This document shows, one piece after another, positions 18,586 through 27,197 of a stretch of DNA of 64,000 nucleotides. The stretch covers positions 181,114-245,113 of the forward strand of contig JADJHP010000007.1 of the NCBI GenBank assembly GCA_016707525.1, read 5' to 3'. The stretch comes from Ignavibacteriota bacterium (GTDB lineage Bacteria > Bacteroidota > Ignavibacteria > UBA10030 > UBA6906). A program made the position numbers and the translations under genes. Positions within the stretch are counted from its first letter, which is position 1, and every line of letters begins with the position of its first letter. A model generated the notes under the pieces. It was given only the letters and a program-made list of their open reading frames with translations, was not told the origin of the DNA and did no database searches.

Positions 18586-19110
18586 CTATTGCTGCGGCTG
18601 GGCTTTGGGTTTGCCCGACCGCGCCTGGAAGAGTATCCCGCCCATCACCAGGGCGATGAAGATGATGGATTCCAGGAAGCCCCCCACATGGAGGGCATGG
18701 ACGACCAGATAGGCGCCGAAGATCGACGACAGCAGGATCAGCGCCCACTTGACGATGAAGAAGGCGAGGATCACGCCGATCACCGCGCCCACCGCCATGG
18801 GGATCCAGGGAAACGTCTCGGCTCCCCATCCCGCCTGCATCGCGATCACGTATCCCGTATAGGCACCGCCAAACACGCCGGCGACCACCACCGCGACCTT
18901 CTGCACGAAGAACGCGATGAACACGCCGATACCGCCGCCGACGAGGGCTGCGATGATCAGCACGGTCGATGATGCGTTCCCGAACAGTTGCGTGGCAATC
19001 GTGAGTCCCGCAAAGAACCCGACCGCCCCGAGGAGCAACCCGAGTCCTTTCCTGCCGAACGCAAGCAGCGCAAGTCCGACGAGGATCTCGATGTAGGTCA
19101 CATAGGTCAT
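18586..19110 (-). CDS. DUF4203/TM198-like membrane protein
   Basis: 174 residues, almost entirely hydrophobic, with six or seven predicted membrane segments rich in glycine (GLGLLLGAVGFFAGLTIA, LVGGGIGVFIAFFVQK, VVAGVFGGAYTGYVIA). This composition is characteristic of the DUF4203/TMEM198 type. Function unknown; the cytoplasmic tail ends SGKPKAQPQQ. It lies between the alpha/beta hydrolase and rhomboid genes in the same orientation. Confidence 0.75.
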   Translation of the reverse strand: MTYVTYIEILVGLALLAFGRKGLGLLLGAVGFFAGLTIATQLFGNASSTVLIIAALVGGGIGVFIAFFVQKVAVVVAGVFGGAYTGYVIAMQAGWGAETFPWIPMAVGAVIGVILAFFIVKWALILLSSIFGAYLVVHALHVGGFLESIIFIALVMGGILFQARSGKPKAQPQQ

Positions 19111-19154
19111 GAATGGCCTTTCGTCATATCATTACATGTCACACGCGTGAACGG

Positions 19155-20390
19155 TCACGGCCGCGCCCCGTAATGGGCACAGGCCTTCTCCAGAAAGCTA
19201 TCGAACGCACTGCCATACCGCTCGATATCCAGGAACTCCGTGATCATCGCCCGTTCGCGCTGTCCGTAATCCGGACACGAGAACGGGTTCTCATGGATGC
19301 CGATCGGCAGTTCAAGGAGCGGGACGCCGGTATCGCGCCGGATCCCCTGTAACGCATTCATCATCGCTCCCGCGGGCATCACCTGATCTTCCGTCCCCGC
19401 GATCGCCAGAAGCCTTGGCGCGAGCTCCTTCAACCGCGCGTCCAAACGGGCCCGGTTGGGCATGAGGCCAAGAAATGCGTTGAACCAGGAGGCTTCGCTG
19501 TGATGCTCGAGCCAGTGCTTGCAACGGCCCGACATCATCTTGTCGCGGTACTTCACGTACATCTTCATCAGCGCCACTTCCGCGGCGTGGTCCAGGATCA
19601 GGATCGACGACAGGTTCACGTCCCTGATCGCGGCGCACGATGCGAAGATCACTCCCCGGCTCTGCGCGAACCACCCCTTGTGGTTCTCCAGCAGCAGCGC
19701 GAGCGCCACATATCCGCCCGCGGAGAAACCAAGCACATCCACACGTGCATCCGCGGTGAAGTGCGGATGCCTCCCGGCACGGATCTCCGCCACGAGATCG
19801 ATGAGGTCCCAGTACGCCTGCAACGCACCCCAGATGAACCGTTCGGGGTGGACGCCGAGGCGCTCACTGATCACCGCGTTGAAGCGGTGCGCGAACTCGT
19901 TCCCCGGGATCTCCTGACGCCGCCGGTAGATATCCTGCTGCTCCTCCGCCCACTCCCGGCGCACCCGGTTGATGTGGAAGGGCAGCGGAAACATCGCCAC
20001 GGGGATCTGCGCGTTCGTCCAGATCTGATATGCCCACGGGATGTACTTGGTGAAGCTCCGTTCATTCAGCCCGTGCAGCAGGATCACCACATGGTCGTGC
20101 TTCCGCAACGGGCCCGTGCTGTGTTCTCGCAGCAGCGGAAAGCGGAACACGCTGTTCTCCTCGATACGGCAGTCGATCGGCTCGCCGATCGTCGGCTCGG
20201 CGGGGAACTCCAGTCCATGCTCGGGACAGACATAGCCTTCCTGTCCCATGAGGTACGATGCGTGCCGCGACCGGTGTTCCAGATAATACAGGTCCACATT
20301 TTCGTCGGCATACGACAGCGGTACCGTATCCGACCATGCATCGTTATGGCGGAACCGCTTGGCGATCTCTCGATAGTCGGGGTGTTTCAC
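19155..20390 (-). CDS. Alpha/beta-hydrolase fold protein (possibly DUF6051-like)
   Basis: 411 residues without a signal peptide. VVILLHGLNERSFTKYIPWAYQIW begins the hydrolase core with an HG oxyanion-type motif. VDVLGFSAGGYVALALL is the nucleophile elbow G-x-S-x-G with the catalytic serine, LLAIAGTEDQVMPAG gives a candidate acid and PIGIHENPFS a candidate histidine. Substrate unknown; an esterase or lipase-like activity in the cytoplasm is likely. The gene starts 7 bases after the Fe-S protein gene, so they are co-transcribed. Confidence 0.8.
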   Translation of the reverse strand: MKHPDYREIAKRFRHNDAWSDTVPLSYADENVDLYYLEHRSRHASYLMGQEGYVCPEHGLEFPAEPTIGEPIDCRIEENSVFRFPLLREHSTGPLRKHDHVVILLHGLNERSFTKYIPWAYQIWTNAQIPVAMFPLPFHINRVRREWAEEQQDIYRRRQEIPGNEFAHRFNAVISERLGVHPERFIWGALQAYWDLIDLVAEIRAGRHPHFTADARVDVLGFSAGGYVALALLLENHKGWFAQSRGVIFASCAAIRDVNLSSILILDHAAEVALMKMYVKYRDKMMSGRCKHWLEHHSEASWFNAFLGLMPNRARLDARLKELAPRLLAIAGTEDQVMPAGAMMNALQGIRRDTGVPLLELPIGIHENPFSCPDYGQRERAMITEFLDIERYGSAFDSFLEKACAHYGARP

Positions 20391-20397
20391 CTGTTCC

Positions 20398-22413
20398 TCA
20401 TGCCCGGGCGGGCGGCTCCACAGCCTCCAGCAGGAGTTCGGCGATATCCTTCACCGCCACCTGTTCCGCTGCGCCCTTTTCTTTGATGCCGTCCGTCAGC
20501 ATGGTCATGCAGAACGGACAGCCGGTACCGATCACATCGGGTTTGAGTTCGAGCGCTTCTTCCGTGCGCTCGATGTTCACGCGCTTCCCTTCCCGCTCCT
20601 CCATCCACATCCGTCCGCCGCCCGCGCCGCAGCAGAAACTCTTGTCGTGCGACCGCCGCATCTCGGCAGGCTGAGCGCCGTTGACGGCGGCGATGAGCTC
20701 GCGCGGGGCATCATACTCGCCGTTATAGCGCCCGAGGTAACACGGGTCGTGGAAGGTGACCGTCCCCTGCGCACTCTGGCGCAGCTTCAGCTTCCCTTCC
20801 TTCACGAGCTGCTCGAGGAAGGTGGCATGGTGGACGACCTCGAACTCGCCCCCGAACTGGCGGTACTCCTTGCCGAGCGACTGCAGACAGTGGGGACACG
20901 TGACCACGATCTTCTTCACGCCGTAGCCGTTGAGCGTGGCGATGTTGTCGGTCATCAGCGTCTGTGCAAGATACTCGTTCCCCATCCGCCGCGCCGGATC
21001 GCCGTTGCACTTCTCTTCGTTCCCGAGGATGGCGAAGTTCACGCCGGCCATCTTCATGAGCTGCACGAACGCACGGGAAACCTTCTGGTACCGCGCGTCG
21101 TAGGAGCCCGCGCATCCCACCCAGAACAGGACGTCGGCCGTCCGCACATCCGCCATCACCGGAACCTCCAGCCCCTGCGCCCAATCCGCGCGCGTGGAGT
21201 GGCTGAAGTTCCACGGGGTGAAGTTCCGTTCCAGGTTCGAGAACGTGACCTTCAGTTCGTCGGGGAAGCGCGATTCGTTCAGCACGAGCCCGCGGCGCAG
21301 ATCCACGATCGCATCCACGTGCTCGATCATCACCGGGCACTCCTGCACGCATGCCATGCATGTGGTGCACGCCCAGAGTTCCTGTTCGGTGATGAAGTTG
21401 TCCAGCAACTGATGCCCCAGCACCTCCTGCACATCTGCTTCTGCCGTGTCGGCCGCGATGCCGGCAAGCGGGGCCTTCTCCATTGTGCGCGCACGGATAT
21501 CCACGAAGATCTTCCGCGGATTCAGCAGCTTCCCCGTGGTGTTGGCCGGGCATGATGCGGTACAGCGCCCGCATTCGGTGCAGGTATAGCCGTTGAAGAG
21601 CTGCTTCCAGCTCAGGTCATCCACATCCGTGGCGCCGAACTTCGTGGCGGTTTCATCGGCGAGGTTGATGGGCTTCAGCGCCCCGCGCGGCTCCAGGTTC
21701 GTGAAGTACACGTTCGGCACGGAGGTGAGGACGTGCAGGTGCTTCGAATACGGCAGATAGTTCAGGAAGCCGAGCACCGCCAGCATGTGCCCCCAGAAGA
21801 AGATGCCATACCACACGGCCACGCTGCCGGCATCCATACCCGCGAACATCGCGGCGAGCGGCGAGGAGATGAACCGCGCGCCGTCAGCGAACGAAGGATG
21901 CAGGATGGTGCGGGCAGCGTTCTGCCCGAACATCGTGACCATCACGGTGAGGATGAGCCCGAGGATCAGGATGGCGTCCCATTTGGAATGCCCTTCCACC
22001 TGCAGGCGCTTCGGCGGCGCGATGAGCCGGCGGAGGATGGAGACGACGACCGCCAGCACGACGAGGCATCCGATGAGGTCCTGCAGGAACACGAGCGGCG
22101 GATAGAGCGGCCCGAGGAACGCGAAGCTCGCGCCGGGGGCGAGGCCTTCCAGCACCGACTCGACGATCGCGGAGAGCAGGATGACGAACCCCCAGAAGAT
22201 CATGAAGTGCAGGAGTCCGGCGACGGGCTCGCGCAGGAGCTTGGACTGTCCGAAGGCGATCTTCACGACCATCCCGATGCGTTCGCCGATGCGGTCGAAG
22301 CGGTTCTCGGCTTTGCCGATGCGGAGATAGCCGATCAGGCGGAGGGCGCTGCGGCCGAAGAGCGTGAGGGCGCCGGCGAGGACGAGGCCGAAGATGACCG
22401 ATTGTACTGGCAT
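20398..22413 (-). CDS. Membrane Fe-S oxidoreductase (NarI-like + HdrD-like domains)
   Basis: 671 residues. The first about 250 residues carry five or six membrane helices (FGLVLAGALTLFGRSALRLI, LLHFMIFWGFVILLSAI) like nitrate reductase gamma/NarI, with histidines that could bind heme. Then two [4Fe-4S] ferredoxin motifs follow: CTECGRCTASCPANTTG and CTTCMACVQECPVM. The C-terminal half has two cysteine-rich domains (CPHCLQSL, DPCYLGRYN, SFCCGAGGGRMW, GCPFC) as in HdrD and glycolate oxidase subunits. Such proteins pass electrons between flavoproteins, for example electron-transfer flavoprotein or acyl-CoA dehydrogenases, and the quinone pool. No etfAB is nearby. Confidence 0.9.
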   Translation of the reverse strand: MPVQSVIFGLVLAGALTLFGRSALRLIGYLRIGKAENRFDRIGERIGMVVKIAFGQSKLLREPVAGLLHFMIFWGFVILLSAIVESVLEGLAPGASFAFLGPLYPPLVFLQDLIGCLVVLAVVVSILRRLIAPPKRLQVEGHSKWDAILILGLILTVMVTMFGQNAARTILHPSFADGARFISSPLAAMFAGMDAGSVAVWYGIFFWGHMLAVLGFLNYLPYSKHLHVLTSVPNVYFTNLEPRGALKPINLADETATKFGATDVDDLSWKQLFNGYTCTECGRCTASCPANTTGKLLNPRKIFVDIRARTMEKAPLAGIAADTAEADVQEVLGHQLLDNFITEQELWACTTCMACVQECPVMIEHVDAIVDLRRGLVLNESRFPDELKVTFSNLERNFTPWNFSHSTRADWAQGLEVPVMADVRTADVLFWVGCAGSYDARYQKVSRAFVQLMKMAGVNFAILGNEEKCNGDPARRMGNEYLAQTLMTDNIATLNGYGVKKIVVTCPHCLQSLGKEYRQFGGEFEVVHHATFLEQLVKEGKLKLRQSAQGTVTFHDPCYLGRYNGEYDAPRELIAAVNGAQPAEMRRSHDKSFCCGAGGGRMWMEEREGKRVNIERTEEALELKPDVIGTGCPFCMTMLTDGIKEKGAAEQVAVKDIAELLLEAVEPPARA

Positions 22414-22470
22414 AGCGTGGACTCCCTAACTGAAAATCGATCTCCGATGACTCTTCTGGATCTCGGAATG

Positions 22471-22587
22471 GACCCGGAGGTATGCTCCTCCATCGGAAAC
22501 TCGGATCTTGTGGAAACTGCACCGGGGCTCCCACACATCCAGCCGCTCCCGACACGAGTTTCCGCTGGAGGAGCATACCTCCGGGTC
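22471..22587. repeat. 117-bp inverted-repeat element, copy A
   Basis: The two ends are inverted copies of each other over 33 bases with one mismatch, starting GACCCGGAGGTATGCTCC. Each arm itself contains a small palindrome (GGAGG...CCTCC). The middle is about 51 bases. The whole element is about 90 percent identical to the reverse complement of copy B at 26972-27090. It lies between the DUF4905 and Fe-S protein genes and encodes nothing convincing. It resembles a MITE or a large REP/BIME-type element; no transposase is seen. Confidence 0.85.
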
Positions 22588-22596
22588 TGTCACCAG

Positions 22597-22736
22597 CATT
22601 GCATCCCAGCGGGCGGGAGGAGCATCCCCACCAGCATCCCATCCGATCGAACAGCATCTCCTCATCTGTATGCCAACCGAACGAACAGGATCTTCCCACC
22701 AGTGTGCCATCCGAACGGACGACAGCTCTCCGCCTC
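22597..22736. repeat. Degenerate 34-bp tandem repeat
   Basis: Adjacent to element A, three units of exactly 34 bases (22635-22668, 22669-22702, 22703-22736) and a longer diverged unit before them share the pattern TGCCATCCGAACGAACAG followed by a CT-rich part. Units 2 and 3 agree at roughly three of four positions. No gene. With element A this accounts for the 345-bp gap between genes. Confidence 0.6.
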
Positions 22737-22758
22737 CCCGTCCCCTTCGCGTGCTTCC

Positions 22759-23559
22759 CTACAATCTGTACAGACAGAGCTTCTTCTTTTCCTGCACGTA
22801 CACGAGGGTGCCCTTCTGCACGAAACACGTCTCCATCACGGCGCCTTTGGCTTCGCGTGCGAGCACCACGTCGTGCACGATCTTCCCCTTCTTCTTCTCC
22901 ACCACGGCGAGCACGTGCTCGAGCCGGGAGATGCCGAGGAGCTTGCGCTGGACAGCGGTGGCGGCAACGAAGAATTCGGGAAGGTCCATCATTTCGACAG
23001 GGCCAACGATCTCACCGGAGTTCCATTCCTTGAGCACGAGCGCACCCTGCGGATGCGCGCCACACCGCTCAACGGTCACCGGCTCGGGATACGTCACGCC
23101 CGTCCACCACTCCGCTCCACTGTCATTGGTTTGCTCGGGCTCGCCGAAGATCTCTTCGCCCGTGCGCGCGTCGACGAGAATGTTCGGGTCGTACTCTTTC
23201 CCATCCGTCAGCACGCGGAGTGTCCGGCCACGCACAACGTCAAGGGTCCAGAGCGGCTGCGACCAGAGCTGCTTGCCGGTCGGTATGTCCACGACCGTGA
23301 TCCCGCGGTGCATGGGCATGTCCGGCGAGACGAACCCATGAATGAACAACAGGTCGCCTTCGACCCGCTCGATGCCGGTCCACCACTGCTCGTCCACCGT
23401 GAGCCCCTCCCAGAGCATTGTCCCTTCCGGGAATGCAAGGGCAAAGAACGCAACCCGGCGGTTCTCGGTGTCGCGCAGCTCGCCGACGAGCCTGCCGTTC
23501 ACTGCGGGGTGGACACGCCAGACGTTCGCGCCGGGCGAATAGATCACGGTACGTTTCAC
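22759..23559 (-). CDS. DUF4905 domain-containing protein
   Basis: 266 residues, no signal peptide. It reads as a beta-propeller-like chain: IYSPGANVWRVHPAVNGRLVGELRD, AFPEGTMLWEGLTVDEQWWTGIERVEGDLLFIHGF and DIPTGKQLWSQPLWTLDVV. This pattern fits the Bacteroidota DUF4905 family of unknown function. The start overlaps the rdgB stop by 4 bases, making it the last gene of the radA cassette. The tail FVQKGTLVYVQEKKKLCLYRL ends the propeller. Confidence 0.7.
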   Translation of the reverse strand: MKRTVIYSPGANVWRVHPAVNGRLVGELRDTENRRVAFFALAFPEGTMLWEGLTVDEQWWTGIERVEGDLLFIHGFVSPDMPMHRGITVVDIPTGKQLWSQPLWTLDVVRGRTLRVLTDGKEYDPNILVDARTGEEIFGEPEQTNDSGAEWWTGVTYPEPVTVERCGAHPQGALVLKEWNSGEIVGPVEMMDLPEFFVAATAVQRKLLGISRLEHVLAVVEKKKGKIVHDVVLAREAKGAVMETCFVQKGTLVYVQEKKKLCLYRL

Positions 23560-24152
23560 CAGGCAACCTCGGCCAGCTTCTTCTTCATCGCCATGATCGC
23601 CTTGCCGCGATGACTGAGGGTGTTCTTCATCGCCACGCTCATCTCGGCAAAGGTCTGCGTGTACCCGTCGGGCAGGAAGATCGGATCGTACCCGAATCCG
23701 CCACCACCGGAGGGGGCTTCCGTGATGACGCCGGGACAGACACCTTCCACGCAGTGGACCGTCTTCCCATCGGGGACGAATGCGAGCACGCAGCGGAATT
23801 GCGCCTTACGGCGGCGCGGGGCAACACCCTTCATCTCCGCGATGAGCTTCCTGCAATTGTCGGCATACGTGGCGCCTTCGCCCGCGAACCGGGACGAATA
23901 CACACCCGGACGACCATCGAGATAGAACACTTCGAGCCCGGTATCGTCGGCCAGCGACGGCAGCTTCGTCCGCTCCCATGCCTCCATGGCTTTCTTGATG
24001 GCATTCCCTTCGAGCGTCGGAGCATCCTCCTCGGTCGGCGGGAACTGCGGAAAGTCCTTGAGCGTCTTCAGCGTGATCGACAGTTCCGCAAAGGCAGAGC
24101 GGAATTCCGTCGCCTTGTCTGCGTTGTTGGATGCAAGGAGCAACTGCTTCAT
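23556..24152 (-). CDS. rdgB: RdgB/HAM1 family non-canonical purine NTP pyrophosphatase
   Basis: 198 residues, the normal length. Motifs: LLLASNNADKATEF (substrate-binding N-terminus), LADDTGLEVFYLDGRPGVYSSRFAG (metal and base recognition) and GGGFGYDPIFLPDGYTQTFAEM (nucleotide specificity), then SHRGKAI. The enzyme hydrolyses ITP, dITP and XTP to monophosphates and keeps deaminated bases out of DNA and RNA. It overlaps the deaminase gene upstream and the DUF4905 gene downstream by 4 bases each, so all are translated from one mRNA. Confidence 0.95.
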   Translation of the reverse strand: MKQLLLASNNADKATEFRSAFAELSITLKTLKDFPQFPPTEEDAPTLEGNAIKKAMEAWERTKLPSLADDTGLEVFYLDGRPGVYSSRFAGEGATYADNCRKLIAEMKGVAPRRRKAQFRCVLAFVPDGKTVHCVEGVCPGVITEAPSGGGGFGYDPIFLPDGYTQTFAEMSVAMKNTLSHRGKAIMAMKKKLAEVAW

Positions 24153-25504
24153 GAGGTCTGTATCCTGGTGAGAAGGGAGGCAAGTTCGGTGCGCGCGGCT
24201 TCAACCGTCCGCGGAAGATCCAGTGTGCGATGCATGCCCTCGCGGTACAGCCACACACCATCCACCATCACCGCGGACACATTGTCCGGGTTGCCGGTAT
24301 GGACGATGTTCCCGGCGATGGACTCCGCATCGAGGGTTTGCGGTGCGTTCCAGTATTTCGTCAGATCCAGCAGGACGATGTCTGCCTTCTTTCCCGGCTC
24401 GATGCTGCCGGCCTCGGTGGCGATGCCGAGCGCCGCGGCTCCGCCCATCGTGGCAAGCCGGAGGACGTCCAGCGCCCGCATGGCGGTCGGCCCGTGCACC
24501 GGCTTCTGGATGAGCGCCGCAAGCCGCATCTCCTGGAACATATCCAGGGTGTTGTTGCACGGCGCACCATCGGCGCCGAGGGAGACCGGGATGCCACGCT
24601 CCAGGTACCTCGGAATGTCGGCGATGCCCGATCCGAGTTTCATATTGGACGACGGGCAGTGCAGGACCTTCGCCTGCGCCTGCGCCATGAGGTCCACTTC
24701 ATGATCGTTCAGCCAGATGCAATGCGCGAGACAGGTGACGTGGTTCAGGATGCCGAGGAGATCGAAATACTCAACGTTGTCCATGCCGCACCGCTTCCGC
24801 ACGGCTTCCCGTTCGTGACGGTTCTCGGAGGCGTGCGTATGAAAGAGCATCCCCGGGAATGCACGCGTCATCGCATGGGCTTCCTTCAGCAGCGCGTCGC
24901 TGCACGACAGGATGAACCGCGGTGCCACGGCGTACCGGATGCGCCCGTTGGCGCTCCCGTGCCATTGCTCCGCCTGCCGGTGCGCCGAGGTGATGGCCGC
25001 ATCGGTGTCTTCCTTGAGGAGCGGATACATCTCATTGACATCCATGAGCGCCTTCCCGAGGAAGGCGCGGATACCGGATTCCGACACCGCACGCACCACA
25101 TCCTCCTCGTGATGCACGCTCCCCATGTCCATGATGGTGGTCGTACCCGAACGGATGAGCTCGGCGAGGCCGATGCGCGCGGAGGCATACATGGACGACG
25201 GCGAATGCGCCGCTTCGAACGGGAAGATGCGTCCCTGCAGCCAGTCCAGCAACTCCAGGTCTTCCGCAAGCCCCCGGAAGAGCGTCTGGCAGAGATGGAT
25301 GTGCGTCTGGATGAACCCGGGGATCGCTACGAGCCCCGGCGCATCCACCACATGCCAGTCCTCGCGTTGCACCCCCCGCAGATCCTCCGGCGTCAGCACC
25401 CGGGCGATCGCATCGTTTTCCACGGCGATGGCGCCACCCTGAACGACGGTATTCCGCGCATCCATGGTCATGATGGCACGGGGAAGGATCAGGGTGCGGT
25501 TCAT
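24149..25504 (-). CDS. Amidohydrolase of the adenosine/S-adenosylhomocysteine/guanine deaminase type
   Basis: 451 residues from ATG 25504, which overlaps the radA stop (ATGA). A longer frame upstream runs inside radA and is rejected. The metal site is GFIQTHIHLCQTLFRGLAEDLELLDWLQGRIFPFE near residue 60, followed by LFHTHASEN, HCIWLNDHEVDLMAQ and SLGADGAPCNNTLDMFQEMRLAAL. This is the pattern of the SsnA/MtaD/8-oxoguanine deaminase group, which hydrolyse exocyclic amino groups of purines. The context with rdgB and radA supports a nucleotide clean-up role, but the substrate is not proven. Confidence 0.88.
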   Translation of the reverse strand: MNRTLILPRAIMTMDARNTVVQGGAIAVENDAIARVLTPEDLRGVQREDWHVVDAPGLVAIPGFIQTHIHLCQTLFRGLAEDLELLDWLQGRIFPFEAAHSPSSMYASARIGLAELIRSGTTTIMDMGSVHHEEDVVRAVSESGIRAFLGKALMDVNEMYPLLKEDTDAAITSAHRQAEQWHGSANGRIRYAVAPRFILSCSDALLKEAHAMTRAFPGMLFHTHASENRHEREAVRKRCGMDNVEYFDLLGILNHVTCLAHCIWLNDHEVDLMAQAQAKVLHCPSSNMKLGSGIADIPRYLERGIPVSLGADGAPCNNTLDMFQEMRLAALIQKPVHGPTAMRALDVLRLATMGGAAALGIATEAGSIEPGKKADIVLLDLTKYWNAPQTLDAESIAGNIVHTGNPDNVSAVMVDGVWLYREGMHRTLDLPRTVEAARTELASLLTRIQTS

Positions 25505-26877
25505 TTGCCGCTCCCGAGCAGCGCTTCGAGCGCAGCAGTGATCGTATCGACCTCCACGAGCGTGATGCCCGGCGGCGACGTCCGACCTTTCTGTATGTTC
25601 CGGCACGGCACGATGCACCGTGCGAATCCCATCTTGCGCGCTTCCGCGAGCCGCTTCTCCATCTGATGGATCGAGCGGATCTCCCCGCCCAGTCCGATCT
25701 CGCCGATGATCGCGGCATCGGCACGCACGGGTGTGTCGCGCAGGCTCGAAGCAATGGCAACGGCCATGCCGAGGTCCGCCGCCGGCTCATCGATACGCAC
25801 ACCGCCGGCAACGTTCACGAACACATCGTACTGCCCGAGCCTGAGCCCGGCGCGCTTCTCGAGCACGGCAAGGATCATCTGCAGACGTTTGCTGTCGAAC
25901 CCTGTCGCCGTGCGTTGCGGCACGCCGTAGCTCGTCGGCGCCACCAGCGCCTGCACCTCCACCAGGAGCGGCCGCGTCCCTTCCATGGCAGCCACCACGG
26001 CGGATCCCGATGCATCCGTGCGGCGCTCGGCAAGGAACACCGCCGACGGGTTCTCCACCTCGCGCAATCCGGTGTCGTGCATCTCGAAGATACCGATCTC
26101 GTTCGTCGAGCCGAAGCGGTTCTTGATCGCGCGGATGATGCGGTAGGAATAATGCCTCTCGCCCTCGAACATCACCACCGCATCCACCATGTGTTCCACG
26201 ACCTTCGGTCCGGCGATGACGCCCTCCTTGGTGACATGGCCGACAAGGAAGACCGGGACGTTCTTCGCTTTCGCGTGACGCATGAAGAGTGTCGTGGCTT
26301 CGCGGACCTGGCTCACCGTGCCCGGCGCGCTCTCGAGCTGCGGGTGGTACATGGTCTGCACGGAATCCACAATGATGAGGTCCGCCGGCGTGTCATCGAT
26401 GGCCGCAGCGATGAGCTGCAGATCGGTCTCGGCGAGCAGCAGCACGCGATCCGATGGCTTCGGATCGAGGCGTTCGGCACGCAGGCGGATCTGGGAAGCG
26501 GATTCCTCACCCGTAATATAGAGGGTGGTCACATTCTTGACCGTGGCCGCGAGCTGCATCATGAGCGTCGATTTCCCGATGCCGGGATCGCCGCCGATCA
26601 GCACCACGGAGCCAGGCACGATCCCACCGCCGAGCACACGGTCCAATTCAGGGATGTGCGTGCGGATACGGGGTTCCGGAGCAACGGGGATATCGCCGAT
26701 GGGGACGGCCGCGGTCGCGGCACCCTTCCGGCGTTCCGTTTTGCCACGGGCCGGAGATGCGACGCGCGTCTCCTCAACGAGGGAATTCCAGGCACTGCAG
26801 TTGGGGCAACGTCCTACCCACCGGGCGGACTCGTATGCGCATGCCTGGCACACAAACATGGAATGATCACGGGCCAT
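25501..26877 (-). CDS. radA: DNA repair protein RadA
   Basis: 458 residues, the usual length. A C4 zinc finger at the N-terminus (FVCQACAYESARWVGRCPNC), Walker A GGDPGIGKST near residue 95, the RadA-specific KNRFGSTNEIGIFEM and a C-terminal Lon-like domain (DVFVNVAGGVRIDEPAADLGMAVAIASSL) are all visible. RadA is a DnaB-like helicase that extends strand exchange intermediates in recombination. AAAGGA precedes ATG 26877, directly after a TATATT box, so the 5' leader is very short. It is the first gene of the overlapping radA, deaminase, rdgB, DUF4905 cassette. Confidence 0.97.
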   Translation of the reverse strand: MARDHSMFVCQACAYESARWVGRCPNCSAWNSLVEETRVASPARGKTERRKGAATAAVPIGDIPVAPEPRIRTHIPELDRVLGGGIVPGSVVLIGGDPGIGKSTLMMQLAATVKNVTTLYITGEESASQIRLRAERLDPKPSDRVLLLAETDLQLIAAAIDDTPADLIIVDSVQTMYHPQLESAPGTVSQVREATTLFMRHAKAKNVPVFLVGHVTKEGVIAGPKVVEHMVDAVVMFEGERHYSYRIIRAIKNRFGSTNEIGIFEMHDTGLREVENPSAVFLAERRTDASGSAVVAAMEGTRPLLVEVQALVAPTSYGVPQRTATGFDSKRLQMILAVLEKRAGLRLGQYDVFVNVAGGVRIDEPAADLGMAVAIASSLRDTPVRADAAIIGEIGLGGEIRSIHQMEKRLAEARKMGFARCIVPCRNIQKGRTSPPGITLVEVDTITAALEALLGSGK

Positions 26878-26888
26878 AGAAGTCCTTT

Positions 26889-26916
26889 AATATAGCGAAA
26901 GGGCGGTATTTTTGCA
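26889..26916 (-). promoter_or_regulatory. Predicted promoter of the radA cassette
   Basis: Minus strand TATATT (26894-26889) ends 11 bases before the radA ATG; the -35 is weak (TGCAAA, 16-bp spacer). The ribosome binding site AAAGGA directly abuts the -10, so the leader would be only about five bases. Confidence 0.45.
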
Positions 26917-26971
26917 TGACGATTTCATGGGGAATTATCGTACATTGTCACCTGTTTGGTACACCGGTGGA

Positions 26972-27090
26972 GGCCCCGGAGGTATGCCCCTCCAGCGGAG
27001 ACTCGCGTCGGGTCCGGCTGGATGTTTGGTAGCCCCGGTGCGGTTTCCACAAGATCCGAGTGTCCGCTGGAGGGGCATACCTCCGGGGCC
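26972..27090. repeat. 119-bp inverted-repeat element, copy B
   Basis: Second copy of the element, in opposite orientation to copy A. Its ends GGCCCCGGAGGTATGCCCC and the inverted counterpart pair over about 32 bases with one mismatch. Where copy A has a T-A pair in the stem (TGCTCC/GGAGCA), copy B has C-G (TGCCCC/GGGGCA), a compensatory change. It lies between the divergent radA and family-10-like glycosidase genes. Confidence 0.85.
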
Positions 27091-27180
27091 AAACTGCAAA
27101 GCTTCGAATTTCTACCCGAGGGGCATACCTCCGGGCCAAGCCAAGGCTCCGAATTTCTACCGAGGATCAGCGCCTCGGGG
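27091..27180. repeat. Fragments of the inverted-repeat element next to copy B
   Basis: Two near-identical units, CTTCGAATTTCTACCCGAGG and CTCCGAATTTCTACCGAGG, with a single arm GAGGGGCATACCTCCGGG between them. A small hairpin CCGAGG...CCTCGG ends the block. This looks like truncated or rearranged copies of the element. No gene is present. Confidence 0.6.
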
Positions 27181-27197
27181 CAACGTAGTCGGCTCGT

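Noticed and set aside
22426..22710. Small ORF over element A
   Set aside because: Its similarity to a frame at copy B only reflects the DNA repeat; no start signal or coding bias.
25505..25618. Longer N-terminus for the deaminase
   Set aside because: The extension lies within radA and the ATGA overlap at 25501-25504 fits the other genes of the cassette.
22471..27180. CRISPR array
   Set aside because: Repeats are inverted, long and not evenly spaced, and no cas gene is present.
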